35,958 nucleotides of DNA, taken from a virus. Positions within the stretch are counted from its first letter, which is position 1. Each line of letters starts with the position of its first letter. Both the position numbers and the translations under genes were made by a program. A model generated the notes under the pieces. The model saw only the letters and a program-made list of their open reading frames with translations, was not told where the DNA came from and made no database searches. Shown here in pieces: positions 7,729 through 15,993 of the stretch. The stretch is from IMG/VR virus record IMGVR_UViG_3300013117_000323, positions 1-35,958 of that record; one strand, given 5' to 3'.

Positions 7729-8466
7729 ATGAAGATTTGTTCTAAATGTGGTATTGCCAAAAAAGAAAATGACTTTGCTTTTAGGTATGATAAAGGGATT
7801 CGTAAGCGGCGAGGTACATGCAAAGAATGTATGAATAAGACTAGAAGCCAATTAGCCGCGCGGCCAGAATATAGACAACAATATAATGCACGTCGAAGAG
7901 AACGGAGGTTAGAAAAAGCAAAATTTTTATTCGATTATCTAAGCAATCATGAATGTGTGTGTGGAGAATCGAACCCATTTATTTTGCAATTTGATCATGT
8001 TCGCGGCGAGAAGCTGTTTGGGATTGGTGCAGAAATTAGGGAGAAATCCTTAGAAGATCTAAAGCGAGAAGTAGCAAAATGCGATGTGATATGTGGCAAT
8101 TGTCATATGAGGAAGACCAGGCAAAATGGTGAAATATGGCAAAAATCATATAAGAACAAACCATGGCTTCTTAAAAAAAGACAAAAAATCAGACAATATT
8201 TGGAACAACATTCATGTGTTGATTGTGGAGAATCTGATCCGGTCGTGCTCGAATTCGATCATGTCAGAGGAGAGAAATTATTCACGATCAGCTTAAATTT
8301 TTGCGATCGGCGATGGGAATTAATCGAAGAAGAAATTGCGAAGTGTGATGTTCGTTGTACCAATTGTCATTTGGTGAGAACAATCGCAACGAGCGATAAT
8401 TCACAATGGTACAAAGTACAAATGTACCAGGAGTTGTGTAATGACCGCCACTTTTTGGGGGTTTAA
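7729..8466 (+). CDS. HNH endonuclease with two tandem HNH modules
   Basis: A protein of 245 residues. The N-terminus has a small zinc finger (CSKCG 4-8, CKEC 31-34). Two copies of a compact HNH module follow. Module 1 has CVCGES (76-81), FDHVRGEK (88-95) and CGNCH (122-126). Module 2 has CVDCGES (163-169), FDHVRGEK (176-183) and CTNCH (210-214). Each keeps the Asp-His pair and the Cys-x-x-Cys-His end. It lies between the coiled-coil gene and gp25 and overlaps the gp25 start by 26 bases. It is probably a homing endonuclease. Two nuclease modules in one chain is unusual. Confidence 0.85.
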   Translation: MKICSKCGIAKKENDFAFRYDKGIRKRRGTCKECMNKTRSQLAARPEYRQQYNARRRERRLEKAKFLFDYLSNHECVCGESNPFILQFDHVRGEKLFGIGAEIREKSLEDLKREVAKCDVICGNCHMRKTRQNGEIWQKSYKNKPWLLKKRQKIRQYLEQHSCVDCGESDPVVLEFDHVRGEKLFTISLNFCDRRWELIEEEIAKCDVRCTNCHLVRTIATSDNSQWYKVQMYQELCNDRHFLGV

Positions 8467-8830
8467 TCCGCCCTTCATAGGAGGAGCACAGAATATAATG
8501 TCCCGTCAGGAGGACCATCAATTAATTAAGAATGATATATTACAGTTCTTGATGACTATACCTGGTGAAAGGGTGATGAGACCTAATTTCGGTGTACATT
8601 TGAGAGATATGATCTTTGAACCAAATGATGTGAATACTTCTCTGCAATTAGAGGGTGAGATTAGGAATGGTTTGCTGGAAAATGATAAAAGATTATCAGA
8701 AGTGGAAGTGAATTTGGAAATAGATGAAGAAAATCATGGTATGACAATTCATGTAGTAGCACAACTTCGTAATGATCCTGAACAATTCGTAACAGTAGAC
8801 CAATTTTTAGGTTATGCGAGTGGGCCATGA
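8441..8830 (+). CDS. gp25: Baseplate wedge protein gp25 (GPW/gp25 family)
   Basis: A protein of 129 residues, the usual size for the family. It has the standard opening FNPPFIGG (8-15), then SRQEDHQLIKNDILQFL, then GERVMRPNFG (42-51), all hallmarks of GPW/gp25. The protein is part of the baseplate wedge and the sheath-baseplate junction, despite the old 'lysozyme' label. An AGGAG lies 7 bases before the ATG at 8441. Its end overlaps the gp6-like gene (ATGA). Confidence 0.93.
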   Translation: MTATFWGFNPPFIGGAQNIMSRQEDHQLIKNDILQFLMTIPGERVMRPNFGVHLRDMIFEPNDVNTSLQLEGEIRNGLLENDKRLSEVEVNLEIDEENHGMTIHVVAQLRNDPEQFVTVDQFLGYASGP

Positions 8831-10425
8831 CAACAGAAGAAACACTATTTGATCTACCATCATCACCTGAACAGTTTGGTGTGTTATTACCGCCTTCAAC
8901 TCTCAGGAGATTTGATTTTAGTGCGCTTGACTTTACTATGGCTAGGCGTGCTATTATTGAGTATATCAAGACATATTGGCCAGACGATTTCAATGACTTC
9001 ATTGCCAGTAATGGTATGATGATGTTGACCGAAATCGTTGCAGCCGAAGTTGGAAAAATCGCATTGAGGGGTGATATATTAGCCAATGAAAGCTTTATAG
9101 GTACTGCTAAGACTGAGAGAGCTGTGGTTAATCATTTAGCGCTGATAAACCAGAAAATCCGACGACAAACTCCAGCAATTGTTGATATTGAAATTTCAGT
9201 CGACCAACCAACATTCACAGATGTCGTTGTTACACCAGGCCTTTCATTCACTACCAATGGTATAGACCAACAGGTAGTCACATATGAGGTCTATAGAGCA
9301 CCTAATGATTGGACTAGTAATATTGTCATACCTGCTGGGAAACGCGGTGTAGTGGCATGGGGTCTCGAGGGTCAATTTGCAAGTCCTGTAACGGTTACGA
9401 GTGCTGGTGGTACTAATCAGCGATTTACTATTGACGAACCTAATGTTCTTGAAGAGCCTATATTTGTCACCGTAACAGTTGGCTCGACGGAGGAAGAATG
9501 GACGGTAATAACTGAACCTATTGAGCGATATGGCCCGAACGATAAAGTTGTAGAGGCTATATTCATAGGTGATAGTGTGACATTCCGTTTTGGCGATGAT
9601 ATAACAGGTATGTCACCGCCATCCGGCGCTCAGATTCAATTCAGGTATAGAGTTGGTGGCGGTATTCGAGGGAGAATTGGTGTTGGTCAGGTTGATTCTG
9701 CTAGACCTATTACACCATTGCCGCCAGCAAATGCTTCGGTTAGTGTACGGTTTAGGAATATATCAGCATCTAGTGGTGGGGCTGATAAGGAGAGCCTAGC
9801 GAATGCTAAGAGACGTGCTCCGAGGGAATTTGCGACACAGCGAAGCATAGTTACTGCCGAGGATTATGCACAGATTGCTTCTACTTTTTCACATCCTGTT
9901 TATGGATCTGTTAGTAAGGCTATTGCTACTATCCGCACGGGATTGAATGCTAATAGAATAGAGATATATGTCTTGGCGGAAGGTCCTGATAATATTCCGG
10001 CAGCCCCGAATGCTGGTTTGAAGGCCGGTCTGGAGACATATTTCAGCGATTTGAATGTCTTGACGGATCATGTGGTTGTGCTTGATGGGAGCGTAAAAGC
10101 GATCGACATTGATATGAATGTTGTTGTCGGTCGTAACGCCGATGCTTCGGTGGTGAAACAACGGGTAGAGGCGGCTATTACTAATTTCTTTAATATTACT
10201 AATTGGGATTTAGGTGAGCCATTATATACTTCTAATTTGATTGAAGTGATTGAGGCGGTTGATGGTGTATCCCATGTAGATTTATATGGACCCGCCAACA
10301 ATATATTACCGTCAGGTGAATTAGGAGGTAGTACAGGTAACGTAGTTGGCTTCAATGAAGTAATTATAGAGGGAGAGCGCAAAACCAGTTACTACTATGA
10401 AAATACAGGATATAAAGGGACATGA
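8827..10425 (+). CDS. gp6: Baseplate wedge protein gp6 / baseplate J-like
   Basis: A protein of 532 residues, starting on the ATGA overlap with gp25. The N-terminal ~100 residues (FDFSALDFTMARRAIIEYIK, then GMMMLTEIVAAEVGKIALRGD) and the central FRFGDDITGMSPPSGAQI followed by YRVGGGIRG (near 253-280) are the characteristic gp6/J segments. Next comes REFATQRSIVTAEDYAQIA, then the C-terminal domains. T4 gp6 forms the wedge ring that drives baseplate opening. The gp25-gp6 pair is conserved in contractile systems (Afp9/Afp11). Confidence 0.92.
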   Translation: MTTEETLFDLPSSPEQFGVLLPPSTLRRFDFSALDFTMARRAIIEYIKTYWPDDFNDFIASNGMMMLTEIVAAEVGKIALRGDILANESFIGTAKTERAVVNHLALINQKIRRQTPAIVDIEISVDQPTFTDVVVTPGLSFTTNGIDQQVVTYEVYRAPNDWTSNIVIPAGKRGVVAWGLEGQFASPVTVTSAGGTNQRFTIDEPNVLEEPIFVTVTVGSTEEEWTVITEPIERYGPNDKVVEAIFIGDSVTFRFGDDITGMSPPSGAQIQFRYRVGGGIRGRIGVGQVDSARPITPLPPANASVSVRFRNISASSGGADKESLANAKRRAPREFATQRSIVTAEDYAQIASTFSHPVYGSVSKAIATIRTGLNANRIEIYVLAEGPDNIPAAPNAGLKAGLETYFSDLNVLTDHVVVLDGSVKAIDIDMNVVVGRNADASVVKQRVEAAITNFFNITNWDLGEPLYTSNLIEVIEAVDGVSHVDLYGPANNILPSGELGGSTGNVVGFNEVIIEGERKTSYYYENTGYKGT

Positions 10426-10844
10426 CCGATAGCGAGTGGCTGAAGAAAGTATGGGGTGAGACTAGAGAACTGATCAGTACCGATTTCTATGCTAAGTATG
10501 AACTCAAGTTGAAAGTTGGTGGATATTGCTCTCTTCACTACCATATGCATAGAGCTAATAGATTTTGGGTAACAACTGGAAGGGTGGAAGTAGTTGAATG
10601 GTACGGGCCAAAGGTGGTTAAGCATCTTCTTGGGCCTGATAACAAATTGGATGTACCATCACTTGTTCCACACGTTTTTATTGTGCATGCCACTGGTGAG
10701 ATGATAGAGGAGTACTATGCTGATCGTGGTAGCCGTGTCCGGCGTGATGATATAGTCCGCTTGACGGAGGGCGGCATGTTAGAAGAATCTAATATATCAA
10801 AGGCGTTAGAGACTATAAGAACAAAATTCGATGAAAATAGATAG
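10422..10844 (+). CDS. Cupin-fold protein, mannose-6-phosphate isomerase type II-like
   Basis: A protein of 140 residues, starting on the ATGA overlap with gp6. CSLHYHMHRANRFWVTTGRV (36-55) fits the first cupin motif (G-x5-HxH...G), with H39, H41 and H43. The usual Glu position holds Asn46. LVPHVFIV (81-88) supplies the second-motif His84. The opening WGETRELISTDFY resembles the start of mannose-6-phosphate isomerase-type cupins. The substrate is unknown. Translational coupling to baseplate genes suggests a tail component or a function needed at the same time, but a metabolic enzyme is possible. Confidence 0.7.
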   Translation: MTDSEWLKKVWGETRELISTDFYAKYELKLKVGGYCSLHYHMHRANRFWVTTGRVEVVEWYGPKVVKHLLGPDNKLDVPSLVPHVFIVHATGEMIEEYYADRGSRVRRDDIVRLTEGGMLEESNISKALETIRTKFDENR

Positions 10845-11217
10845 AGATTCATTACCATTAGCTGAACGTGTCATTAAATTCTGGGTTATTGTATATTATG
10901 GTGATATAAGGCAATCATATGTAATAACCGACTTCAATAAAGTTGTAGCTTCCGTTGAATCATCTATACGTGGATACTTTGAAGAGAATGACGTCTGTGA
11001 TTCTGTCTGTAAGAATATTATTAGACGTTTGAGATCTCTTGAGAATGCTATGATAATACCTATCAAGGTAGATGATCTACAGATTATAGTTCATAGATGG
11101 GAAATGGATCATATGACTAAAGTGCATCAAGTGCTGACTAAGTGTCATGAAGCTGTGCCAGATGATCTTAGAGAAGAGATAGAAGAGCTTCTTGTACCAA
11201 CGGGCTGCATTATCTAG
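10831..11217 (+). CDS. Hypothetical protein at the end of the baseplate operon
   Basis: A protein of 128 residues, overlapping the cupin gene by 14 bases. It has an aromatic N-terminal strand (FWVIVYYGDIRQSYVI), a helical middle, and an acidic end (REEIEELLVP). It contains four Cys (residues 56, 60, 107 and 126), too scattered for a clear metal site. I do not recognise it. It converges on the reverse gene at 11210 with an 8-base overlap. Confidence 0.65.
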   Translation: MKIDRDSLPLAERVIKFWVIVYYGDIRQSYVITDFNKVVASVESSIRGYFEENDVCDSVCKNIIRRLRSLENAMIIPIKVDDLQIIVHRWEMDHMTKVHQVLTKCHEAVPDDLREEIEELLVPTGCII

Positions 11218-11530
11218 GCTCTGTATTTAGGCGTGCATATAGGTCTTCTTTAAAGTCTCTTAAGACTCCTGCTGATAATGCCATCGCGTCTGTCACTTCG
11301 CCGCGAATAAATACAACAGGAGCATCATGCTCAGGGTGTATAGCAATAGCTATCGCTGTTTTCACACCATTTTCTTCGCAGGTTTCACCAAATCCATCCA
11401 TCAGCTTGTGGAATAGCTGGGCAAAGATGACTTGGCGGTGCTCTTTGTTATCACCGCCATCAGTGTTCTTGGCGATGTCCTCTGACGTTTGATCGTTATT
11501 TTCCTCATGGAGTTCACCAGTGTCGGTCAT
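11210..11530 (-). CDS. Small acidic hypothetical protein (reverse strand)
   Basis: A protein of 106 residues. An excellent ribosome site (GAGGAGA, 6 bases before the ATG on the reverse strand) supports it. The first ~30 residues are polar and acidic (low complexity). The rest is a compact α/β domain with VKTAIAIAIHPEHDAPVVFIRGEV. I do not recognise the family. It is divergent from the gene at 11520 with an 11-base overlap, and convergent with the baseplate operon. Confidence 0.6.
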   Translation of the reverse strand: MTDTGELHEENNDQTSEDIAKNTDGGDNKEHRQVIFAQLFHKLMDGFGETCEENGVKTAIAIAIHPEHDAPVVFIRGEVTDAMALSAGVLRDFKEDLYARLNTEPR

Positions 11531-12212
11531 TGCGTCTCCTCGTATTGAGCATCATATGGGGAAAGCTATCGAAGAAGATCGAATTCAAGCTGTGTGGGAT
11601 TGGTGCTCTGAAGCGTATCTACGCCATGGAAAGCGATTGACGTTTCCTGCCAATACCGATCGCAAAAAGACTTATCAATGGCGATACGCCAGGGCTATAG
11701 CTAATAAATTCCAACAATGGGACTTTGACGATCAAACAGCTCGAAAATTTATCGATATAGCTGTGAATTATGCGAAACAGAAAGGCTCTCTACATAAAGG
11801 CCTAGCTGTTCTACATCAATCTAATATGTTGGATGTTTGCTATAAGAAATTACAAGAACAATCTGATAAGAACGGACAAGAATTGGATGTTCTTGCTAGC
11901 ACTAAGAAATGGTTCGATCAAGTAACAGATGGTAATACTATCAATATTCTATTACATCGAGCAGATCCAAGGTCCTTCTCTAATCTCACGATCTGGTATA
12001 GAGCAAATCGTTTATCGCCATTATTCCTAGCTTTGTCGCATAGTTGTACATCCGCACTTACTAGGCTTCAAAAAGACAACCCAGATGAACGCACGATGCT
12101 GCCCACCGCAGCACGATTATTTTCGTTGAGATCGAAAATCGTACAAGATCTTAATACTTTTAAGCAAGCAAGACGGATCTTTAAGACCGACTGGAGGGAA
12201 TTGTGTCCGTAG
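11520..12212 (+). CDS. Hypothetical protein upstream of ribonucleotide reductase
   Basis: A protein of 230 residues from a GTG with GGAG seven bases upstream. An ATG at 11556 (218 residues) is the alternative but has a poor ribosome site. It is helical and basic, with aromatic residues such as KTYQWRYARAIANKFQQWDF and a C-terminal RRIFKTDWRELC. I see no catalytic motif. It overlaps the reductase start by 10 bases, so the two are probably co-translated. Confidence 0.65.
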   Translation: MSVIASPRIEHHMGKAIEEDRIQAVWDWCSEAYLRHGKRLTFPANTDRKKTYQWRYARAIANKFQQWDFDDQTARKFIDIAVNYAKQKGSLHKGLAVLHQSNMLDVCYKKLQEQSDKNGQELDVLASTKKWFDQVTDGNTINILLHRADPRSFSNLTIWYRANRLSPLFLALSHSCTSALTRLQKDNPDERTMLPTAARLFSLRSKIVQDLNTFKQARRIFKTDWRELCP

Positions 12213-15200
12213 TGGCTAGGCAGATCAAGGTAGAGAACATATCTCAGAAGTACTTTAACAAGGAAGTAGAGGAAGAAAAGCACTTCAGACTTGGTGGATC
12301 ATTCCTTAGTGGATATGTTGGTAAGAAGCCCAAATTTGGCTTTGATGGTTTGGGCGAGTTCATTTTTTACCGCACATATTCCCGTGTCACGGATGATGGC
12401 TCCAAAGAGACATTCCTTGATACTGCACGTCGTGTTGTCGAAGGTTGCTACGAAATCCAAAGACGGCATCAACGTCGATTACACTTGCCGTGGGACTATG
12501 ATAAGGCTCAGGATTCAGCCCAAGAAATGTTTGAGAGGATATGGAACTTTAAGTTCTTGCCTCCCGGTCGCGGTTTATGGATGATGGGTACTGAGTTCAT
12601 GTGGGAGAGAGGATCAGCAGCCCTTAATAATTGTGGTTTTGTATCAACATATGATCAGATTGAATCTGACCCAGCGGAGCCATTCTGTTTTCTTATGGAT
12701 ATGTCTATGCTTGGTGTCGGCGTTGGGTTTGATACAAAGGGAGCTAATCGAATACAAATTCATAAGCCCGCATCTATCGATAATATCTATACGATCGCCG
12801 ATTCTCGAGAAGGTTGGGTGGACTCTCTGCGTCGTCTTATATGGTCGTATACTATAAAGTCTGATGACGGTAATGTTCTATTCAATTATGATGAGATTAG
12901 AAGAGCTGGTGAACCAATTAATGGATTTGGTGGCAAAGCATCAGGTCCAAGCATCCTACAATCACTGCATGCATTTGTGCGTGAACATTTGGAGTCTAGG
13001 ATCGGTGCGACACTCTCCAGTGTTGATATAGTCGATATCATGAATTATATAGGGGCCTGTGTAGTAGCTGGTAATGTGCGCAGATCCTCAGAAATAGCAT
13101 TAGGCTCCCCGAAGGACTATGAATATTGTATGATGAAGAGTCCTTTAGCTGATCTGACGAGTACAGAAGCTGAAGTGTTCACGGAAGTGGTGACGAAGTT
13201 GGAAGATGAGGATATTTGGCGTGCCGAACCGATAATGTTTGGCGAAATCGCTATAGGTAGTGATCGATTCCAGAAGGCCATCGATATTTGGAATGCTAGG
13301 AATAGTCATAGATGGGCATCGAACAATTCAATCTTTGCTGAAATAGGCATGGATTATACAGATTTTGCAGAACGTACTGGTATAAGTGGTGAGCCGGGTT
13401 ATCAATGGTTGGATAACATACGTGATTTCGGTAGAATGATAGATGGTAGGCGACCTGGTATAGATAGTAGAGCATGTGGTACAAACCCCTGCTTCGCCGG
13501 AAGTATGCGGATTTTGACGCAATATGGTTATGAAAGACTTGAAGATCTTTGGCTTAGCCAAGGGTCGCTTGAATATGATGGGCTAGGTAGTAATCCATTA
13601 GAGAAATATGGCGAGCAGGTCATTGTTAATGATAATGGATTGGCACCAGCAACAAAGGTGTATAGGGTTGGTGCTGATATTGTGTATCGAGTAATCCTTA
13701 CAGATGGATCTTGGGTTGATGCTACTAGGAATCATGAATTCATCGTTCTTGATAGGGCAAGAGTCAAGAAGAAGGTGGAGTATTCTGAGCGAAGAGTAAA
13801 ACTTGGGGATCTTGAAGTTGGCATGATGATCCCACTCAATCAAACAACTCACGCAACTTCTGCTAATGTGTTGTATGATATGGCATATGCAGAGTTGGCT
13901 GGCTGGGTAATAGGTGATGGTTCATTATCACCACAAAAAGATGGTCAAGTGCGTGCAAAGCGCGCGTGTTATGACGATGATGTTAGTGACGTTTTGCCAA
14001 GACTTAGAGGCTTGATGCTTGAAGTATATCACACACATACAAAGTCGACAAATCAACAACCTGTATATGCTGGTTGGAAAAGAGAGCAAAAACATTTTGA
14101 GCATGACGAAGAACATATTGGTTCTACAGTGCTAGGCAGGTTGTTAGTGGCCGATGGGGTCAGATCTGGCGATAAGCATCATATTCCTTCTAGTATATGG
14201 TGTGGATCGCGTGAGACGATAGCAGCATTTCTTAAGGGGTTCGCATCTGCTGATGGTGGTGTTCAAATTAGCGATAATGGTACAATATCGGTTAGGATAT
14301 CACAGTCTAACCAGCAATTGTTATTAGATTGCAGGTTACTGTTTAGTCAACTTGGTATAGCTAGTACTGTTCAACATCGAAGAAAATCATCTAAGCAGAT
14401 GATGAATGATGGGAAAGGCGGCAAGAAATTATATAATCGAAAAGAACAATGGGAATTGATTATATCTGGAATAAAACAAGTCACGAAATTTCTTGACTAC
14501 GTAGGTTTCATTCAGCAGTCTAAGATCACTAAAGCAAGACAATGGCTTGTTGGTAAGACTGGTTCTAATAATTCAGACACTGGTCGATATACTAAAATTA
14601 AGTCTGTTGAATGCCTTGGTGAAGACACTGTTTATTGTCTGACTGAGCCGAAAACGAATCAAGTAGTAGTTGAAGGTCATAAAGTAGGGCAGTGTGGAGA
14701 ACAGAGTCTTGAATCTTATGAATTGTGCTGCCTCGTCGAGACATTTCCGAATAATCATGATTCCGCCGACGAATATATGAGGACTTTGAAGTTTGCATAC
14801 TTATATGGGAAGACCGTCACACTATTGCCAACTCATAATGCCAGAACTAACCAAGTGATGTTAAGAAGTCGCCGGATAGGCCTGTCACAGAGTGGTATTG
14901 TCCAGGCTTTTGAGAGGTTTGGCAGACGTAAAGTGCTAAAGGATTTCTGCGATGCTGGATATAACGAGATTCGCAGATGGGATGAGATCTACTCCGAGTG
15001 GTTGTGCGTTCCTAAGTCTATCAAAGTGACTAGTGTTAAGCCTAGTGGTACTGTTAGTCTTATGGTTGGTGCCACACCTGGTATACATCACCCAGAATCA
15101 TGTACGTATTGGCGGCGAGTTAGAATATCGAATGATAGTGTACTTATCAAGATCTTACAAGATGCTGGTTATCATGTTGAACTGTCTGTTACTGATCCGA

Positions 15201-15622
15201 AGACGATGGTTGCAACATTCGCCGTAAAATGCAATGGTGTAAGGCCTGTCGGCGAGGTTAATATCTGGGAGCAAGTCAAGAATGTTGTAGACTATCAGAG
15301 GTATTGGGCTGATAATCAGGTATCTTGTACCATACGATTTCATGAACACGAGGCTAAAGAAATCGCGAAGATCTTAGCATCGTATGAGGACAGCTTGAAA
15401 GGTCTCTCATTCCTTCCTACGGAGAATCACGATTATCCTCAGGCCCCTTACGAAGCTTGCACACCGGAAGAGGTTGTTGAATATAATAATAAAGTCACTG
15501 AGCCTGATTACAGTGACTATATAACTGAGGCTGTTGGAAGCCACTATTGTGATTCTGATAAATGTGAGTTGCCACCGCCAGATCAAAAGAAGAAAGTGGT
15601 GGTTACCGTTGAGGATACTTAG
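12203..15622 (+). CDS. nrdJ: Adenosylcobalamin-dependent ribonucleoside-triphosphate reductase (class II, monomeric) containing an intein
   Basis: A protein of 1139 residues. Removing the 401-residue intein leaves 738, matching the ~739 of the Lactobacillus leichmannii enzyme. The enzyme reduces NTPs to dNTPs using a B12-derived radical and needs no oxygen or second subunit. Key cysteines are all present. C144 (LNNCGF) and C842 form the active-site redox pair. C831 (NPCGEQ after splicing) is the thiyl-radical residue. C1116/C1121 (YCDSDKC) form the C-terminal relay pair. Their spacing (11 residues between C831 and C842, 5 between the last two) matches the L. leichmannii residues 408/419 and 731/736. 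The GTG start follows GGAGG and overlaps the upstream gene. Confidence 0.92.
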   Translation: MSVVARQIKVENISQKYFNKEVEEEKHFRLGGSFLSGYVGKKPKFGFDGLGEFIFYRTYSRVTDDGSKETFLDTARRVVEGCYEIQRRHQRRLHLPWDYDKAQDSAQEMFERIWNFKFLPPGRGLWMMGTEFMWERGSAALNNCGFVSTYDQIESDPAEPFCFLMDMSMLGVGVGFDTKGANRIQIHKPASIDNIYTIADSREGWVDSLRRLIWSYTIKSDDGNVLFNYDEIRRAGEPINGFGGKASGPSILQSLHAFVREHLESRIGATLSSVDIVDIMNYIGACVVAGNVRRSSEIALGSPKDYEYCMMKSPLADLTSTEAEVFTEVVTKLEDEDIWRAEPIMFGEIAIGSDRFQKAIDIWNARNSHRWASNNSIFAEIGMDYTDFAERTGISGEPGYQWLDNIRDFGRMIDGRRPGIDSRACGTNPCFAGSMRILTQYGYERLEDLWLSQGSLEYDGLGSNPLEKYGEQVIVNDNGLAPATKVYRVGADIVYRVILTDGSWVDATRNHEFIVLDRARVKKKVEYSERRVKLGDLEVGMMIPLNQTTHATSANVLYDMAYAELAGWVIGDGSLSPQKDGQVRAKRACYDDDVSDVLPRLRGLMLEVYHTHTKSTNQQPVYAGWKREQKHFEHDEEHIGSTVLGRLLVADGVRSGDKHHIPSSIWCGSRETIAAFLKGFASADGGVQISDNGTISVRISQSNQQLLLDCRLLFSQLGIASTVQHRRKSSKQMMNDGKGGKKLYNRKEQWELIISGIKQVTKFLDYVGFIQQSKITKARQWLVGKTGSNNSDTGRYTKIKSVECLGEDTVYCLTEPKTNQVVVEGHKVGQCGEQSLESYELCCLVETFPNNHDSADEYMRTLKFAYLYGKTVTLLPTHNARTNQVMLRSRRIGLSQSGIVQAFERFGRRKVLKDFCDAGYNEIRRWDEIYSEWLCVPKSIKVTSVKPSGTVSLMVGATPGIHHPESCTYWRRVRISNDSVLIKILQDAGYHVELSVTDPKTMVATFAVKCNGVRPVGEVNIWEQVKNVVDYQRYWADNQVSCTIRFHEHEAKEIAKILASYEDSLKGLSFLPTENHDYPQAPYEACTPEEVVEYNNKVTEPDYSDYITEAVGSHYCDSDKCELPPPDQKKKVVVTVEDT
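13490..14692 (+). other. In-frame intein with LAGLIDADG homing endonuclease inside the reductase
   Basis: It covers host residues 430-830 (401 residues). It begins CFAGSMRIL (block A, Cys1). Block B is DGSWVDATRNHEF with T508 and H511. The endonuclease blocks are LAGWVIGDGSL (565-575) and FLKGFASADGGV (676-687), followed by LLFSQLGIAS. The C-terminal blocks are TVYCLTEPKT and VVVEGHKVGQ, followed by extein Cys831. The end is Gly-Gln|Cys where most inteins have His-Asn|Cys. Gln-ending inteins are known to splice. Splicing restores NPCGEQSLE. Confidence 0.93.
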
Positions 15623-15939
15623 TGGATGTACTAAAGGCTATAGTAGATCTCATCAACACGAGTCCTGATCATAGGGCTTGGCTAGACCCATATGATAATC
15701 CGGTCGGATTTGATATGGGCGTACAGATTCATATCTATGGTCCTGTGGTGGAAGGACTTTATCCAGATGCTATTGTTATTAATGAAACCATTCTCAAAAT
15801 AGGCCCACATACTTTTGACCTAAATGATCCGAAGTCTATAGATAGAATAGAAGAATTATTTGGATGTGATGAGAATGAGGAGCCGCAGTTTGATCCTATA
15901 GACACTATCGCTAGAATGATGCCAGGACGCCTTGATTGA
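15622..15939 (+). CDS. Small acidic hypothetical protein after the reductase
   Basis: A protein of 105 residues. Its GTG overlaps the reductase stop (TAGTG), with GAGG eight bases before it. It is acidic, with β-type segments (GVQIHIYGPVV, DAIVINETILKIG) and a short helical end. I do not recognise it. Coupling to the reductase may mean a related role, but nothing in the sequence shows it. Confidence 0.6.
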   Translation: MDVLKAIVDLINTSPDHRAWLDPYDNPVGFDMGVQIHIYGPVVEGLYPDAIVINETILKIGPHTFDLNDPKSIDRIEELFGCDENEEPQFDPIDTIARMMPGRLD

Positions 15940-15993
15940 CTACCCGTATTTAACCGGTAGCTATTTGTTTGCCACAGGTGCTTGGAGGATATT

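Noticed and set aside
15940-15993. Terminator after the reductase operon
   Set aside because: CTACC...GGTAG gives only a 5-bp stem with no T-tract.
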